In this document: positions 23,648 to 33,252 of the stretch, piece by piece
Position numbering within the stretch: position 1 is the stretch's first letter
How the letters are laid out: every line of letters begins with the position of its first letter
Source: Palsa-465 sp963800475
GTDB taxonomy: Bacteria; Actinomycetota; Thermoleophilia; Solirubrobacterales; Solirubrobacteraceae
DNA: 64,000 nucleotides
Assembly: GCA_963800475.1 (NCBI GenBank)
Contig: CAWDAZ010000004.1
Coordinates: forward strand, 1,116,001-1,180,000
Reading direction: 5' to 3'
Notes under the pieces: generated by a model
What the model was told of the DNA's origin: nothing
Database searches by the model: none
Seen by the model: only the letters and a program-made list of their open reading frames with translations
Translations under genes and position numbers: made by a program

Positions 23648-24999
23648 CGGCCCCCATATACGAATCGGGGCATCGCGATCTCCGTCAGCGAGCCGGCGGC
23701 GAACCGGCCTCGTCCCGACGCGCGGGCGGTCGAGAAACGCAGGCTGAACGTCCGCGAGCTGCGGTCGAACGACCACGAGCTCGGCGTTCCGGCGATCAGC
23801 TGGGGATAGGGCTCGACGAGCGCCTGGAGCGTCGGCATCACCAGGTTCGAGCCGCGCGGCGGCTTCGCCGGGTCGACCACGATCCCGGGCTGGCCGGTGT
23901 CGGTCGGCGCGCTGCAGCCGCAGTAGGACCACTCCAGCCACGGCACCATGTCCCGGTCGGCGCGGGCGACCATGTCATCGAGGTACGCGACGTCGGTGGT
24001 CGAGCCGTACTCGGTCATCATCAGTGCCTCGTGGGTTTGGCCGACGTGGGCGAGCGCGTTCGAGAACACCATGTCGTCGAACGTGTCACAGCCCTGCGGC
24101 GAGTGCGTCTGGGGCTCGCTCAGGCAGTAGTCGTGAAACGCGAATCCTGCGCGCGGATCTCCGAGCGCGCCGACGTGCGTGGCGACGCCGTTGTTGAAGA
24201 TCACGTTCGGCTCGTACCAGATCAGCGTCCGCCGGTCGGCGGTCCGGATCGCGGCAGCGACGCGGTGATACAGGGAGGTCAGCTCAGCGTCGAACGCCGG
24301 GCAGCCGGACGGGTTGAGGCACGGCTCCCAGTTTGTGCCCGGGAACGGCTCGTTGAACAGCTCGTAGCCGAGCACCGAGCTCGAGCCGCGGAAGCGCGCG
24401 GCCACGTGCGCCCAGGCGCTCGCAAACCAATCCTGCAGGCCGCGTCCGCCCGGGCCCGCGCCGTTGGAGAAGAACTGGTCGAGCGCGTGCTCGAGCGCCG
24501 GGTTACCCAGGTAGTTGCCCGGGAACCCGAGCTTCGGGTTGGGCAGCCCACCGTCCTGCACGGCCCAATCGGGCGCGCCCTCGCCCTGGAAGCGCTCGTT
24601 GAACAGATCCTGGTGGAAGTCGAGCAGCGACAGGACCCCGTGTTGGGCCAGCGTCCGCACCGTCGCCGCGATGTGCCCCAGATATGCGTCGTCGAACACG
24701 CCGGGCCGGGGCTCGACGGCCTTCCAGATCACCCCGACCCGGACCGCGTTGAAGCCGATCCGCTGCAGGAACGCGGCGTCGTCTGAGCGGAACCCGACCG
24801 CGCCGGGGTAGTAGGGCGGCAGCTTGTACACCATGTTCGTCCCGTGGACGATCACCACCCGCCCACTCGCGTCGGTGATCCACCGCCCGGCCTGTGAGAG
24901 CGGGAGCTTCGGCGACGCTTGTGCGACGGATGCCGACCCTGCCGCCAGCGCCCACGCGGCACACACCGCGAGCGCGAGCGAGCGCCTAGAGACCCTCAT
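23476..24999 (-). CDS. Secreted glycoside hydrolase family 5, endoglycoceramidase-like
   Basis: A 507-residue secreted enzyme: signal peptide (LALAVCAAWALAAGSASVAQA), then a GH5 (beta/alpha)8 barrel. Family marks are VVIVHGTNMVYKLPPY, FNAVRVGVIWKAVEPRPG, LLDFHQDLFNERFQGEGAP, the acid/base Glu in YELFNEPFPG and the nucleophile Glu in MMTEYGSTTD. The FHQDLFNE and NEPFPG blocks resemble endoglycosylceramidases, which cut sugar from ceramide, more than cellulases. A C-terminal beta-sandwich follows. It starts 6 bases after the penicillin acylase gene as the last member of the leftward operon. Confidence 0.88.
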   Translation of the reverse strand: MRVSRRSLALAVCAAWALAAGSASVAQASPKLPLSQAGRWITDASGRVVIVHGTNMVYKLPPYYPGAVGFRSDDAAFLQRIGFNAVRVGVIWKAVEPRPGVFDDAYLGHIAATVRTLAQHGVLSLLDFHQDLFNERFQGEGAPDWAVQDGGLPNPKLGFPGNYLGNPALEHALDQFFSNGAGPGGRGLQDWFASAWAHVAARFRGSSSVLGYELFNEPFPGTNWEPCLNPSGCPAFDAELTSLYHRVAAAIRTADRRTLIWYEPNVIFNNGVATHVGALGDPRAGFAFHDYCLSEPQTHSPQGCDTFDDMVFSNALAHVGQTHEALMMTEYGSTTDVAYLDDMVARADRDMVPWLEWSYCGCSAPTDTGQPGIVVDPAKPPRGSNLVMPTLQALVEPYPQLIAGTPSSWSFDRSSRTFSLRFSTARASGRGRFAAGSLTEIAMPRFVYGGRYAAVVSGGAIASSPGAAVLEIAACRGARTIGVRVMRSGHSRGSCALRLTPSAWRAR

Positions 25000-25005
25000 C
25001 GCCGC

Positions 25006-27744
25006 CTATCGTGGCAGCTTGCGGGTCACGGTCACGACCTGCTGGAAGGTCGGGCGGTTCTGGAACGGGAACGACGGCAAAGAGATCGCCGACGCGTCGG
25101 TCCACGTGTTCTGATCGACGCACGCGGGCTCGGGGTCGCTCGAGCAACTGCCGAACGCGCCGTACAGCTGTTGCGGGGTGACGCTCGTCGCCGCGAGCAG
25201 CGACGCTCGCAGCGCGGCGGTGCAGCGGGCGCGCAGCGCCCGCACGGAGAACCGGCGGGACGGCAGGTTGCCGCAGTACGCCTGGCTGTACGGGGCGCGC
25301 TCGTGCCCGATCGAGTACACGCGCCGCAAGTCCTTCGAGACGTAGCCCCACCAGCCGTTGTTGAACCCGTCGCCGGACACCGGGACTTCGCCGCCGAGCG
25401 GCAGCAGCGTCTGGATCGCGCCGAACGCGCCGGACCCGATCATCGGCTCAAATTCGTTCTCCAGCAGCCTCGGCCACCACGCGTCCATCAGCTCGATCGC
25501 CTGGGCGTACAGGTCGTGGGAGGCAGTCGCCAGCGAGGCCGACTTGCGGAAGCCACCGGCCCCATACCACTGGCGGAGCGTCGCGATCGCGGCGCGCAGC
25601 TTCGGGTTGGCGGGCCTTCCGAGCGCCGTGAACAGGATCGGCAGCTCGAGCGCGCGGATGTCCTCGGTGGACGGGACGTCCATCGCCGAGACCACCTGCG
25701 AGATGCGGATCTTGCGGCCGTTTGAGAGCGCTTTGGCGATCCGCGCGGCGATCATCTGGTTGCGATACACCGGGCCGTAGCCCCACTGGTTGTCGGCGGC
25801 CGACCACCCGGGCGCCTGCTTGTTGTTCCAGGACACCATGAAGTCCTGGTCGGTGGTGTGGGGGTGCGCGGCAAACGGCAGCCAGGTCGCGTCGTGGGTC
25901 GCGGGGTCGTAGCCCTTCCAGTCGTACTGGCCGGTGCCGAGCACCGGGAACGCGGCCGAGACTCCGTTCGGGAACTGCGGCATCCACCCCGACATGTAGT
26001 ACGAGGTGTGGTTGGCGTCGACGTAGCCCCAGTTGAACAGGAAGTTGATGTGCGAGGCCGCCTGCTGGAAGGCCGCCGGCCCGGTGACGTAGCCGGGGTC
26101 GTTGAGCTCGGAGAAGCCGATCGCCGAGTCGGCCTCGTGGAAGTACGTCGAGCGGGCGTGGACGAACGCGACGGGCTTGCCGCGCACGGCGCCGCGCGCG
26201 TACACGATCCCGTGCACGGTCCGGTAAGCGGTCAGCGTCTCGGTGCCGGGCGGGGTCTGGTCGAGCACGTTCGGGTGCCAGGAATCGACGTCGACGAGCT
26301 TGTCCATCGCCAGGCACCGGCCCTTGTAGAGGTAGTGGTAGGCGTCCTGGCAGAGCACCTCGGCGTACGTCGAGACGTTGTCGGACGTGGAGGTGGTCGC
26401 GCTCCATGCGTAGTCGCGGCCGTGCCCGAGCTCGACGTACTGGTTGACGCCGGGGAACGACGCCCCGCGGGCGTCGATCCCGGGACCGTGCAGGTCCTCC
26501 TCCATCAGGATCTCGGGGATGTAGTAGCCGACCTGCGGACCCATCACGGCGAGCGGGTGGCCGTTGGCGGAGTGCCGCGCGGCGATCAGCTCCCAGTTCG
26601 AGGCGTGGGTCGGATTCAGCATCGCGGCGCGGAGGTTCGCGCCGATGTTCGCGAGCGGGCCGGTGGCGGAGCTTCGGTCGGCGGCGGCGCTCGACGCCGA
26701 CGGTGAGCCGATCGGCGGGAACGTGACAGAGCCGGGGTCGGGGAGCGCGAGGCCCTTCGGCGAGAACGCGTTGCCGAGCTCATATGGGAACCGCTTGCCC
26801 GTGATCGTGCTCGGCGACTCCGGGTCGTCGACCTCGCGGAAGTCGCTCCACGCGCGCCGGCCGCGGAGCTTCCCGAGCCGCTGCTCGAGCTTCTGCAGCG
26901 TGATCGCGGAATCGACCTGGCCGCCGCCGCCGAGCCCGAAGATACCGCCGATCAGCGACGCCTCGGCGATCACGTCGGTTAGCTTCCACGGCTGCGGGAG
27001 CGTCCCGAGCGCGGCGTATTCGGACGGCATCATGCTCGCGGTGTTGAGCGGGTTCTCGGCGTTCTGGATGTACGCGTTGATCCCGTCGACGAAGTTCGTG
27101 CCGTCCTGGACGAGCTGCGTTCCCTGCGCGCCGTACAGCTTCGGCGCGAGGTCGATCTGCTCCTGGAGGTCGGCCTGGGTGTACGGGGCGATTCCCCACT
27201 GCGTCTCGTCCATCCCCCGGTTCGAGGCCGAGCCGCCGACGAACGACGCGAGCTGAGCCTCGGCGGTGTGGCGGAGCACGTCGATCAGGAACAGGCGGTC
27301 CTCGGCGGCGGCGTACCCGGTCCCGAACGTCACCTCGGCGCGAGTGTCTCCGTAGATGTGCGGGACGTCGTACTGGTCGCGGACGATCGTCAGCCCCGGC
27401 TCGGGGTGCTCGACGCTCGCGACGTCGCTGTCGGGCACGCCGAATGTCGCGTCCTTGTAGAAGTCGGGGACCTGCGAGTCGGTCAGCGTCGGGGCCGCGT
27501 ACACGAGGTTCTCGTACATCGGCAGCTGGTCGTTGAAGTGCGGCGGCACCGTCTTCTGGGCCTCGAACGCGGCCAGGCCGACGACCGTCGCGAGTCCCTG
27601 CTCGCCCGCCGGGAGGATGTTCCGGAACCCGCCGGCGTCGTTCTGCCCGTACGGAGCGGGCGACTGGGCGCTCGCGGTCGGCGCGGCGATCAGCAACGCC
27701 GCCCCCACGGCGATGATCGCGCTGCGCGGTCCCACCCTCAGCAT
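25006..27744 (-). CDS. Penicillin acylase-family Ntn hydrolase
   Basis: A 912-residue secreted N-terminal-nucleophile amidase precursor. After the signal peptide (IIAVGAALLIAAPTASA) the alpha chain contains IVRDQYDVPHIYGDTRAEV and GYAAAEDRLFLIDVLRH, hallmark of the family. Autocleavage before the nucleophile is expected at HASNWELIAARHSANGHPL, with Ser as nucleophile; the usual SNN is SNW here. The family cleaves amide bonds of beta-lactams, acyl-homoserine lactones and lipopeptides. Its place behind a carrier-protein synthetase suggests pro-moiety removal or recycling of an acylated product. ATG 27744. Confidence 0.9.
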   Translation of the reverse strand: MLRVGPRSAIIAVGAALLIAAPTASAQSPAPYGQNDAGGFRNILPAGEQGLATVVGLAAFEAQKTVPPHFNDQLPMYENLVYAAPTLTDSQVPDFYKDATFGVPDSDVASVEHPEPGLTIVRDQYDVPHIYGDTRAEVTFGTGYAAAEDRLFLIDVLRHTAEAQLASFVGGSASNRGMDETQWGIAPYTQADLQEQIDLAPKLYGAQGTQLVQDGTNFVDGINAYIQNAENPLNTASMMPSEYAALGTLPQPWKLTDVIAEASLIGGIFGLGGGGQVDSAITLQKLEQRLGKLRGRRAWSDFREVDDPESPSTITGKRFPYELGNAFSPKGLALPDPGSVTFPPIGSPSASSAAADRSSATGPLANIGANLRAAMLNPTHASNWELIAARHSANGHPLAVMGPQVGYYIPEILMEEDLHGPGIDARGASFPGVNQYVELGHGRDYAWSATTSTSDNVSTYAEVLCQDAYHYLYKGRCLAMDKLVDVDSWHPNVLDQTPPGTETLTAYRTVHGIVYARGAVRGKPVAFVHARSTYFHEADSAIGFSELNDPGYVTGPAAFQQAASHINFLFNWGYVDANHTSYYMSGWMPQFPNGVSAAFPVLGTGQYDWKGYDPATHDATWLPFAAHPHTTDQDFMVSWNNKQAPGWSAADNQWGYGPVYRNQMIAARIAKALSNGRKIRISQVVSAMDVPSTEDIRALELPILFTALGRPANPKLRAAIATLRQWYGAGGFRKSASLATASHDLYAQAIELMDAWWPRLLENEFEPMIGSGAFGAIQTLLPLGGEVPVSGDGFNNGWWGYVSKDLRRVYSIGHERAPYSQAYCGNLPSRRFSVRALRARCTAALRASLLAATSVTPQQLYGAFGSCSSDPEPACVDQNTWTDASAISLPSFPFQNRPTFQQVVTVTRKLPR

Positions 27745-27767
27745 GGCGCGGAAGCGTAGCCCGGGTG

Positions 27768-28706
27768 TTACCGGTGCGCGCCGGTTGCGAGCAGCGGCGC
27801 GAGCGACGGTGTGCACGCGCACGCCGCGCCGCGCAGGCGCCGCAGCCCGAACAGGTCCTCGATCGTCTGCAGCAGCGAGTAGTGGTCGGCCGGCGAGCCA
27901 AGCCTGGTCCGACGCCGCGCGAGCCCTCCGGCGGCGATCGTGACGATGTGTCCGCCGAACGCGAGCCGGCAGCAGCCGTCGTCGGTGCTGCCCTCGTCCC
28001 AGGTGATGAACAGGAGCCCTCGCGGCCCGAGCGCGGACAGCAGCGGCGGGACAAGCCGCGCCAGGAACCGGTCGCCGGTCTGCACGTCGCAGTCGTGCAT
28101 GTCGTGGCACAGGTTTGGGGTGATCCACACGAAGCGGGGCAGCCGGTTCGTGCGCTCGTCGGCGGTGAGCTGCGTGAGCGGGACGATTCGCGCGCAGCGC
28201 GAGGGATTGCGGACGATCCGCGTGTAGTACGCGAACGGGTCGTGCTTCTTGGCGTAGTCGCCGGCGGCGGTGCCGGTGAAGCAGGGGTGGGGGAGATCCT
28301 CCATGTATCCCCTCCAGCTGAGCCCGGCGGGCTCGAGCTGGTCGACGATGCTGGTCGCGTGGACGATGCAGTCCGTGCAGTCGCTGGCGATCCCGAACGT
28401 GGAGCCGCCGGTCAGCGCGAGGTAGTTGGGGAGCGACGGGTGGGAGATCGCATACATCGAGCGCGCGAGCGCGTACGTGCGGGCCAGCGAGTTGATGTAC
28501 GGTGCGTCGGGTGACCCGATGATGTCGGTGAACTCCTCGTTCTCCATCACGATCACGGCGACGTGACTCGGCGGGCCGCCGGTCAGCCGCGCCCTCGGGG
28601 GCGGGGTCGTCTGCGCGGGTCCCGCGACGTGCGCCACAGAGCTGCCGCCGCACGCAGCCAGCGCGGCGAGCGCCGCGAAGACAGCGGCGAAGCGACGGCT
28701 GATCAT
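27768..28706 (-). CDS. Phosphoesterase-family lipoprotein
   Basis: A 312-residue protein of the phospholipase C/acid phosphatase-like phosphoesterase superfamily (alkaline phosphatase fold). The N-terminus is a lipoprotein signal with lipobox LAAC. The nucleophile/metal region is HVAVIVMENEEFTDIIGSPD, with SHPSLPNYLALTGGS and FITWDEGSTDDG as further metal-binding blocks. The substrate could be a phospholipid or a phosphorylated carrier product. Its ATG overlaps the stop of the phosphopantetheinyl transferase gene by 4 bases; the penicillin acylase gene follows after 23 bases. A longer open frame upstream is not real. Confidence 0.88.
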   Translation of the reverse strand: MISRRFAAVFAALAALAACGGSSVAHVAGPAQTTPPPRARLTGGPPSHVAVIVMENEEFTDIIGSPDAPYINSLARTYALARSMYAISHPSLPNYLALTGGSTFGIASDCTDCIVHATSIVDQLEPAGLSWRGYMEDLPHPCFTGTAAGDYAKKHDPFAYYTRIVRNPSRCARIVPLTQLTADERTNRLPRFVWITPNLCHDMHDCDVQTGDRFLARLVPPLLSALGPRGLLFITWDEGSTDDGCCRLAFGGHIVTIAAGGLARRRTRLGSPADHYSLLQTIEDLFGLRRLRGAACACTPSLAPLLATGAHR

Positions 28707-29197
28707 TCCGGCGCGCACCAGCACAGCCACGCAGTGTGGCCGGTCGGGGCCGGCAGCGGCAGCGCGCGCCACGGACCCGAGCGCCCGCCGGGCCAGAACA
28801 GGGGCGATCCGATCCGGCGCGGGTCGTATCGCAGCGCGTCGCCGAGTGCCTTCGTGAGCGCCTCCTTGCTGCACCACAGCGATGCCACGGCGGCGTCATC
28901 GAACGAGGTCTGGCCGACCAGCGCGCGCTCGGACGGCGTGCAGATCGAGTCCAGGAACCGATCGTCGAAGTGCTCGACCCGCTCGATGTCGACCCCGACC
29001 GGAGCGCCGTGCCACGCGACCAGCGCGTACGGGTGGCGGTACGCGCGCGAGCTGTAGGGACCCGGCGCGGCGGCGGTCTGCTCGCGTCCCCACGCTCGCA
29101 GCGCCCGCTCGTCGAGCCTGCCGGATCCTGCGTCGAGCCACCGCACCACGGGCGCACCGGGTGCGACCTCGATCGCTCGAATCGACCCGACGGTCAA
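28703..29197 (-). CDS. Sfp-type 4'-phosphopantetheinyl transferase
   Basis: A 164-residue enzyme that loads the phosphopantetheine arm of CoA onto a carrier-domain serine. Signature blocks are VGVDIERVEHF (Mg-binding Asp and Glu) and LWCSKEALTKALGDAL. It is short for Sfp (about 220) but has both cores. Translation probably starts at TTG 29197, overlapping the synthetase stop by 4 bases (TTGA). Being coupled to a synthetase with a carrier domain, it most likely activates that domain specifically. Confidence 0.88.
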   Translation of the reverse strand: MTVGSIRAIEVAPGAPVVRWLDAGSGRLDERALRAWGREQTAAAPGPYSSRAYRHPYALVAWHGAPVGVDIERVEHFDDRFLDSICTPSERALVGQTSFDDAAVASLWCSKEALTKALGDALRYDPRRIGSPLFWPGGRSGPWRALPLPAPTGHTAWLCWCAPE

Positions 29198-32100
29198 ACC
29201 GCGACGACCGGCGCCCCGTGCCAGCTCGTCCCTGGCGGCAGCTCCTCGCCGCGCAGGACCACCGACCGACCGGCCACCTTCGCGCCGGCCCCGAGCACCG
29301 TGTCCGGCAGCAGACAGCTCGCGGGTCCGAGCGTCGAGCCGGCTCTGAGCCTCGCCGGCCCGATCCGCATCAGCCGGTCGTGGAACAGGTGCGTCTCGAC
29401 GCACGCGAAGCGATTCACGACGCACCCGTCGCCGAGCTCGACCATGTCGAACTCGGTGATCGTCAGCGTGTCGCACCACACCTCGCGGCCGACCTTGCTG
29501 CCCATAGCCCGCAGGTACCACGGCATCACCGGGCTGGCGAGCGCGAAGCCGAGCAGCCACGTGCCGGCGAGCTGGTCCTGCAGCGAGTTCATGATCTCGT
29601 CGCGCCACACGAACAGCGACCAGAGCGGGTGGTTGCCGGGCCGGTAGCGCCCCATCACGAGCCATTTGGCGGCGACGGTGATCGCGACCGCGCAGATGCC
29701 CGCGACCAGCAGCACTGCCGGCGTCGCGAGCGCCATCGGCAGCAGCGTGGCGCTGGACTGACCGATCAGGTGCAGCGTCCAGAAGATCAGGCCCGCCAGC
29801 AGCACGGAGATCGTGGCGGGCAGCAGGATCCGGGTCAGGTCCATCGCCGCTCGCGCGGCGATCAGGTGCGCGGGCGGGTCCGTGGTCCGGGAGGCCGGGG
29901 GAGCGTCGGCTACGCGGGGGAGCTCGAGCGCCGGCGCCCCGAGCCAAGAGGTCCCGTCGGGAGTCACCTTCGGCGCGGTGGTGAGCACGCCGATCAGGCA
30001 CCGGTCGCCGAGCTTGCTGTCGCCCGCCACGATTGCGCCGTTGCCGAGGAACGTGCCGGCGCCGATTTCGACCGGGGCTACGTGGAGCCAGCCGTTCCGC
30101 GAGCGGGCGGAGATCAGCGCCACGTCGTCCGCGGTGAAGCTGCGCTCGCCGAACGAGGTCAGCCGGTTGGCCCCTACGACCGTTGAGACCTCGGCGCCGC
30201 GCCCGACGCGGATCCCGGCGAGCCGGAGCCACGCGCGGGTGAAGATGCTCGAGTACAGCGAGAACAGCACCCCGCGGGCGCCGAGCATCAGGGCCTCGCC
30301 GAACCACAGCGCCCACCCGACCATGCCCTCGTCGGCGTGATACCCGGGACGCTGGAGCTTCCCGACCGCGCGCACGAGCAGCGCCACCAGCACGGCGTAG
30401 GTGACGACGAAGCTTCCGGCGATGATCGGCGCCTCGACCAGCAGCCGGCTGACGAACTGGCGATAGGTCTGGTCGGACCCGGTGAGCATCAGGTACAGCA
30501 GTGCGGGCGCGCCCGCGGCGAGCGGCAGCAACGCCTGGACCCCGAGTCCAACTCCGTACATCGCGCGCCAGAACCGCGGGCGGTGCGGCCGCGGAGCCGG
30601 GTCCGCCGGCCAGCTCTCGCCGGCGGCGCCGACACACTTGCCCGGCGAGCCGGCCCAGCGCTCGCCTGCTGGCACCGGCCCATTCACGACGGTCCCCGGC
30701 TCGATCTCGGCACCGGCGCCGATCTCGGCGCCCGGAGCAAGCAGCGCCCGCGAGCCGACTCGGGCCCGGGGTCCGATCTCGATCTCGCCGAGCACGAGCT
30801 CGTCGCCTTCGATCCACCATCCGTGCAGATCGACGTCGGCCTCGATCGTCGCGCCGTCGCCGATCGACACCGAGCTCGTGACGCGGGGGAGCGCGCCGAG
30901 CCGGGCGCCCGCGCCGACCCGGTGCCCGCACAGGCGGGCGAACCGCGCGGCGAACGGGGTACCGGCGAGGCTCTCCGCACGGTACGCCTCGCCGAGCCGC
31001 TCGAGGAACCACAGCCGGCACATCAGCCAGCCGCGGCGCGGATAGCGCCCGGGCTTGACGCGTGGAATCAGGATCCGGCGGGCGATCACAACGATCGTCG
31101 CCCTGCCGGCCGCGCTCCCGAACACGATCCAGCCGGCGATCAGCCACGCCCAGCCGACGTCGGGGCCGATGTGGCCCTCGAGCTGGTTGATCGCCAGGAT
31201 CGCCAGCAGCCACTGCGGAGCCGAGAGGGCGACCAGGACCGCGACGCCGGCGAGCTGGACCGCGCTCCAGCGCCGGCGACCGGTCACCGGGCGTGGGCCG
31301 ACGGTGGTCGTGGTGGAGACGTCGAGTGCCTCGAGCCGCGCCGCCAGCTCCTCGAGCCGTCGGTGGTTGTAGATGTCCGCGACAGCGATCGACGGGTAGC
31401 GGCGGCGCAACACGCTCGCCAGCTTGGCGGCCGCGAGCGAGCTTCCGCCGAGCGCGAAGAAGTCGCTGTCCGGGGCGATCGGGAGCGGCCCGAGCTGCTC
31501 GCGCCATCGCTCGGCGAGCCAGCCGAGCGCGCCGGTCAGCTCGGGTTGCTCGGGCTGCGGCGGTGGCCACGGGAGCGCCCGGCGATCGAGCTTCCCCGCG
31601 GTCGTTGTCGGGAGCGCGTCGAGCCGGACGATCACCGGCAGTGAGTCCTGTGGCAGGCGCTGCGCGAGCAGCGCGCGTGCCCCGGACGCGTCGGTGTCGC
31701 CGACGACGTAGCCAACCAGCAGCGGGTTGCCGGTCTCGGTGCGCTGGACCACCACGGCGGCTGCTCTGATCCCGGGCAGCGCGGCCAGCTGCGATTCGAC
31801 CTCGCCGAGCTCGATCCGGCGGCCACCGATCTTGACCTGGTCGTCCCGGCGGCCGATGAACTCGATCCCGTCGGCGGTCTCGCGCACGATGTCCCCGGTC
31901 CGGTAGGCGCGCTCCCAGCCGAGCGCGGGCACCGGCGCAAAGCGCGTGGCGTCGAGTTCGGGATCCAGGTAGCGGCCCAGCCCGACTCCGGCGATCACGA
32001 GCTCTCCGGCCTCGCCCAGCGCGACCGGCTCTTGATGCTGATCGACGACGGCAACCTGCCAGCCTCCCAGCGGCCAGCCGATCGTCACCGGGCTCCCGGG

Positions 32101-33027
32101 ATGGAGCCGCGTGGCGGTGCTCACGACCGTGGCTTCCGTGGGCCCGTAGGTGTTCCACAGCGCTCGTCCCGGGGCGAGCCGGCGCACGAGCGGCTCCGGG
32201 CACGCCTCGCCGCCGAGGATCAGGAGCCGGACGGACGCGATGTCCGACCGAGCCCAGAGGGCTGCGAGCGTCGGCACTGTGGAGATCACGGTGATCCGCT
32301 GCTCGGCGATCCACGGTCCGAGCTCGGCCCCGGCGCGGATGCGGTCGCGCGGGGCGGGGACGAGCGCGGCGCCGTTGCGCCATGCCAGCCAGATCTCCTC
32401 GCAGCTCGCGTCAAACGCAACCGAGAGCCCGGCGAGCACTCGGCTATCGGGCTCCACCGTCCACAGCGCCGTCTCCGCATCCACGAACGCGGCTGCCGAG
32501 CGGTGCGTGACCGCGACGCCCTTGGGCTCGCCCGTCGAGCCGGAGGTGAAGATGATCCAGGCATCGTCGTCAACGGTCACGGCACGCGGTGATCCTCCGG
32601 GCGCAAGCCGCTGCCGGAGCTCGAGCTGCTGCGCCAGGACCGCAGACACCCCGGCGCGATCCCAGATCATCTCCGCGCGCTCGGCGGGGTCGTCGGCGTC
32701 GACGGGAACGTATGCGGCGCCCGCGCGAAGCGTGCCGAGGATCGCGACGTAGAGCTCCGCGGTGCCGCTCGGCACCCGGATCCCCACCCGATCGCCCGCC
32801 CCGATCCCGAGTGAACGCAGGCGGTCGGACAGCGCGGCCGCTTGACGATCGAGCTCGCGGTAGGTCAGCCGTGCGTCCGGCGCGTCGAGCGCTACCCGGT
32901 CGGCGCACCGCGCGAGCGTGGCCGCGAACACGTCGAGCAAGGTTCGCGGCGGAGCGGGTGTGGGACGGGCGCCGGCCGCAGACGGCACGGACGAACGCCG
33001 CTCTCGGGTGATGATCGTTTCGGTCAA
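29194..33027 (-). CDS. Pls/PosA-like synthetase: adenylation, carrier, three membrane beta-helix units
   Basis: A 1277-residue single-module synthetase. The adenylation domain shows IIFTSGSTGEPKGVAV, NTYGPTEATV, YRTGD, DQVKIGGRRIELGEVE and TTTAGKLDRRALP. The carrier domain has FFALGGSSLAAAKLASVL with the phosphopantetheine serine. The remaining 700 residues hold six membrane segments in pairs, each pair followed by a left-handed beta-helix (hexapeptide repeats, e.g. IGAGAEIEPGTVVNG, IGAGTFLGNGAIVAG, LGAGAKVAG). No condensation domain is visible. This matches my memory of Pls/PosA-type membrane NRPS; Pls joins lysines into poly-lysine. TTG 33027 is set by GGGAG 7 bases upstream. It heads the leftward operon. 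Confidence 0.85.
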   Translation of the reverse strand: MTETIITRERRSSVPSAAGARPTPAPPRTLLDVFAATLARCADRVALDAPDARLTYRELDRQAAALSDRLRSLGIGAGDRVGIRVPSGTAELYVAILGTLRAGAAYVPVDADDPAERAEMIWDRAGVSAVLAQQLELRQRLAPGGSPRAVTVDDDAWIIFTSGSTGEPKGVAVTHRSAAAFVDAETALWTVEPDSRVLAGLSVAFDASCEEIWLAWRNGAALVPAPRDRIRAGAELGPWIAEQRITVISTVPTLAALWARSDIASVRLLILGGEACPEPLVRRLAPGRALWNTYGPTEATVVSTATRLHPGSPVTIGWPLGGWQVAVVDQHQEPVALGEAGELVIAGVGLGRYLDPELDATRFAPVPALGWERAYRTGDIVRETADGIEFIGRRDDQVKIGGRRIELGEVESQLAALPGIRAAAVVVQRTETGNPLLVGYVVGDTDASGARALLAQRLPQDSLPVIVRLDALPTTTAGKLDRRALPWPPPQPEQPELTGALGWLAERWREQLGPLPIAPDSDFFALGGSSLAAAKLASVLRRRYPSIAVADIYNHRRLEELAARLEALDVSTTTTVGPRPVTGRRRWSAVQLAGVAVLVALSAPQWLLAILAINQLEGHIGPDVGWAWLIAGWIVFGSAAGRATIVVIARRILIPRVKPGRYPRRGWLMCRLWFLERLGEAYRAESLAGTPFAARFARLCGHRVGAGARLGALPRVTSSVSIGDGATIEADVDLHGWWIEGDELVLGEIEIGPRARVGSRALLAPGAEIGAGAEIEPGTVVNGPVPAGERWAGSPGKCVGAAGESWPADPAPRPHRPRFWRAMYGVGLGVQALLPLAAGAPALLYLMLTGSDQTYRQFVSRLLVEAPIIAGSFVVTYAVLVALLVRAVGKLQRPGYHADEGMVGWALWFGEALMLGARGVLFSLYSSIFTRAWLRLAGIRVGRGAEVSTVVGANRLTSFGERSFTADDVALISARSRNGWLHVAPVEIGAGTFLGNGAIVAGDSKLGDRCLIGVLTTAPKVTPDGTSWLGAPALELPRVADAPPASRTTDPPAHLIAARAAMDLTRILLPATISVLLAGLIFWTLHLIGQSSATLLPMALATPAVLLVAGICAVAITVAAKWLVMGRYRPGNHPLWSLFVWRDEIMNSLQDQLAGTWLLGFALASPVMPWYLRAMGSKVGREVWCDTLTITEFDMVELGDGCVVNRFACVETHLFHDRLMRIGPARLRAGSTLGPASCLLPDTVLGAGAKVAGRSVVLRGEELPPGTSWHGAPVVAV

Positions 33028-33252
33028 GTTCTGACTCCCTGCAGGCGCGCGCCGGTGATTACGGCAGCGCCTGCGTTCGCCTCCTGTGAAGCGCCCCATC
33101 CCCGAGGCATCCGACCCAAACCGAGTCGGCGGCTTCAACACCGACTGTAGGCGCGAGTTTCGAGAAGCCGGGCCCTCACAACGATCCTTTAACCGTTTGC
33201 CAACTGAGGTTTGGCTGGGCGACCGGGAGACGGTCTGCGACGGTGGCGCGGC

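Noticed and set aside
27745..29157. Long upstream extension of the penicillin acylase frame
   Set aside because: It crosses the phosphoesterase and PPTase genes in a shadow frame; a signal peptide directly follows ATG 27744.
28703..32383. A 1226-codon open frame antisense-phase to the synthetase
   Set aside because: It is a shadow frame of the synthetase: arginine/alanine-rich without motifs. Only its last 164 codons, after the synthetase stop, are a real gene (PPTase).
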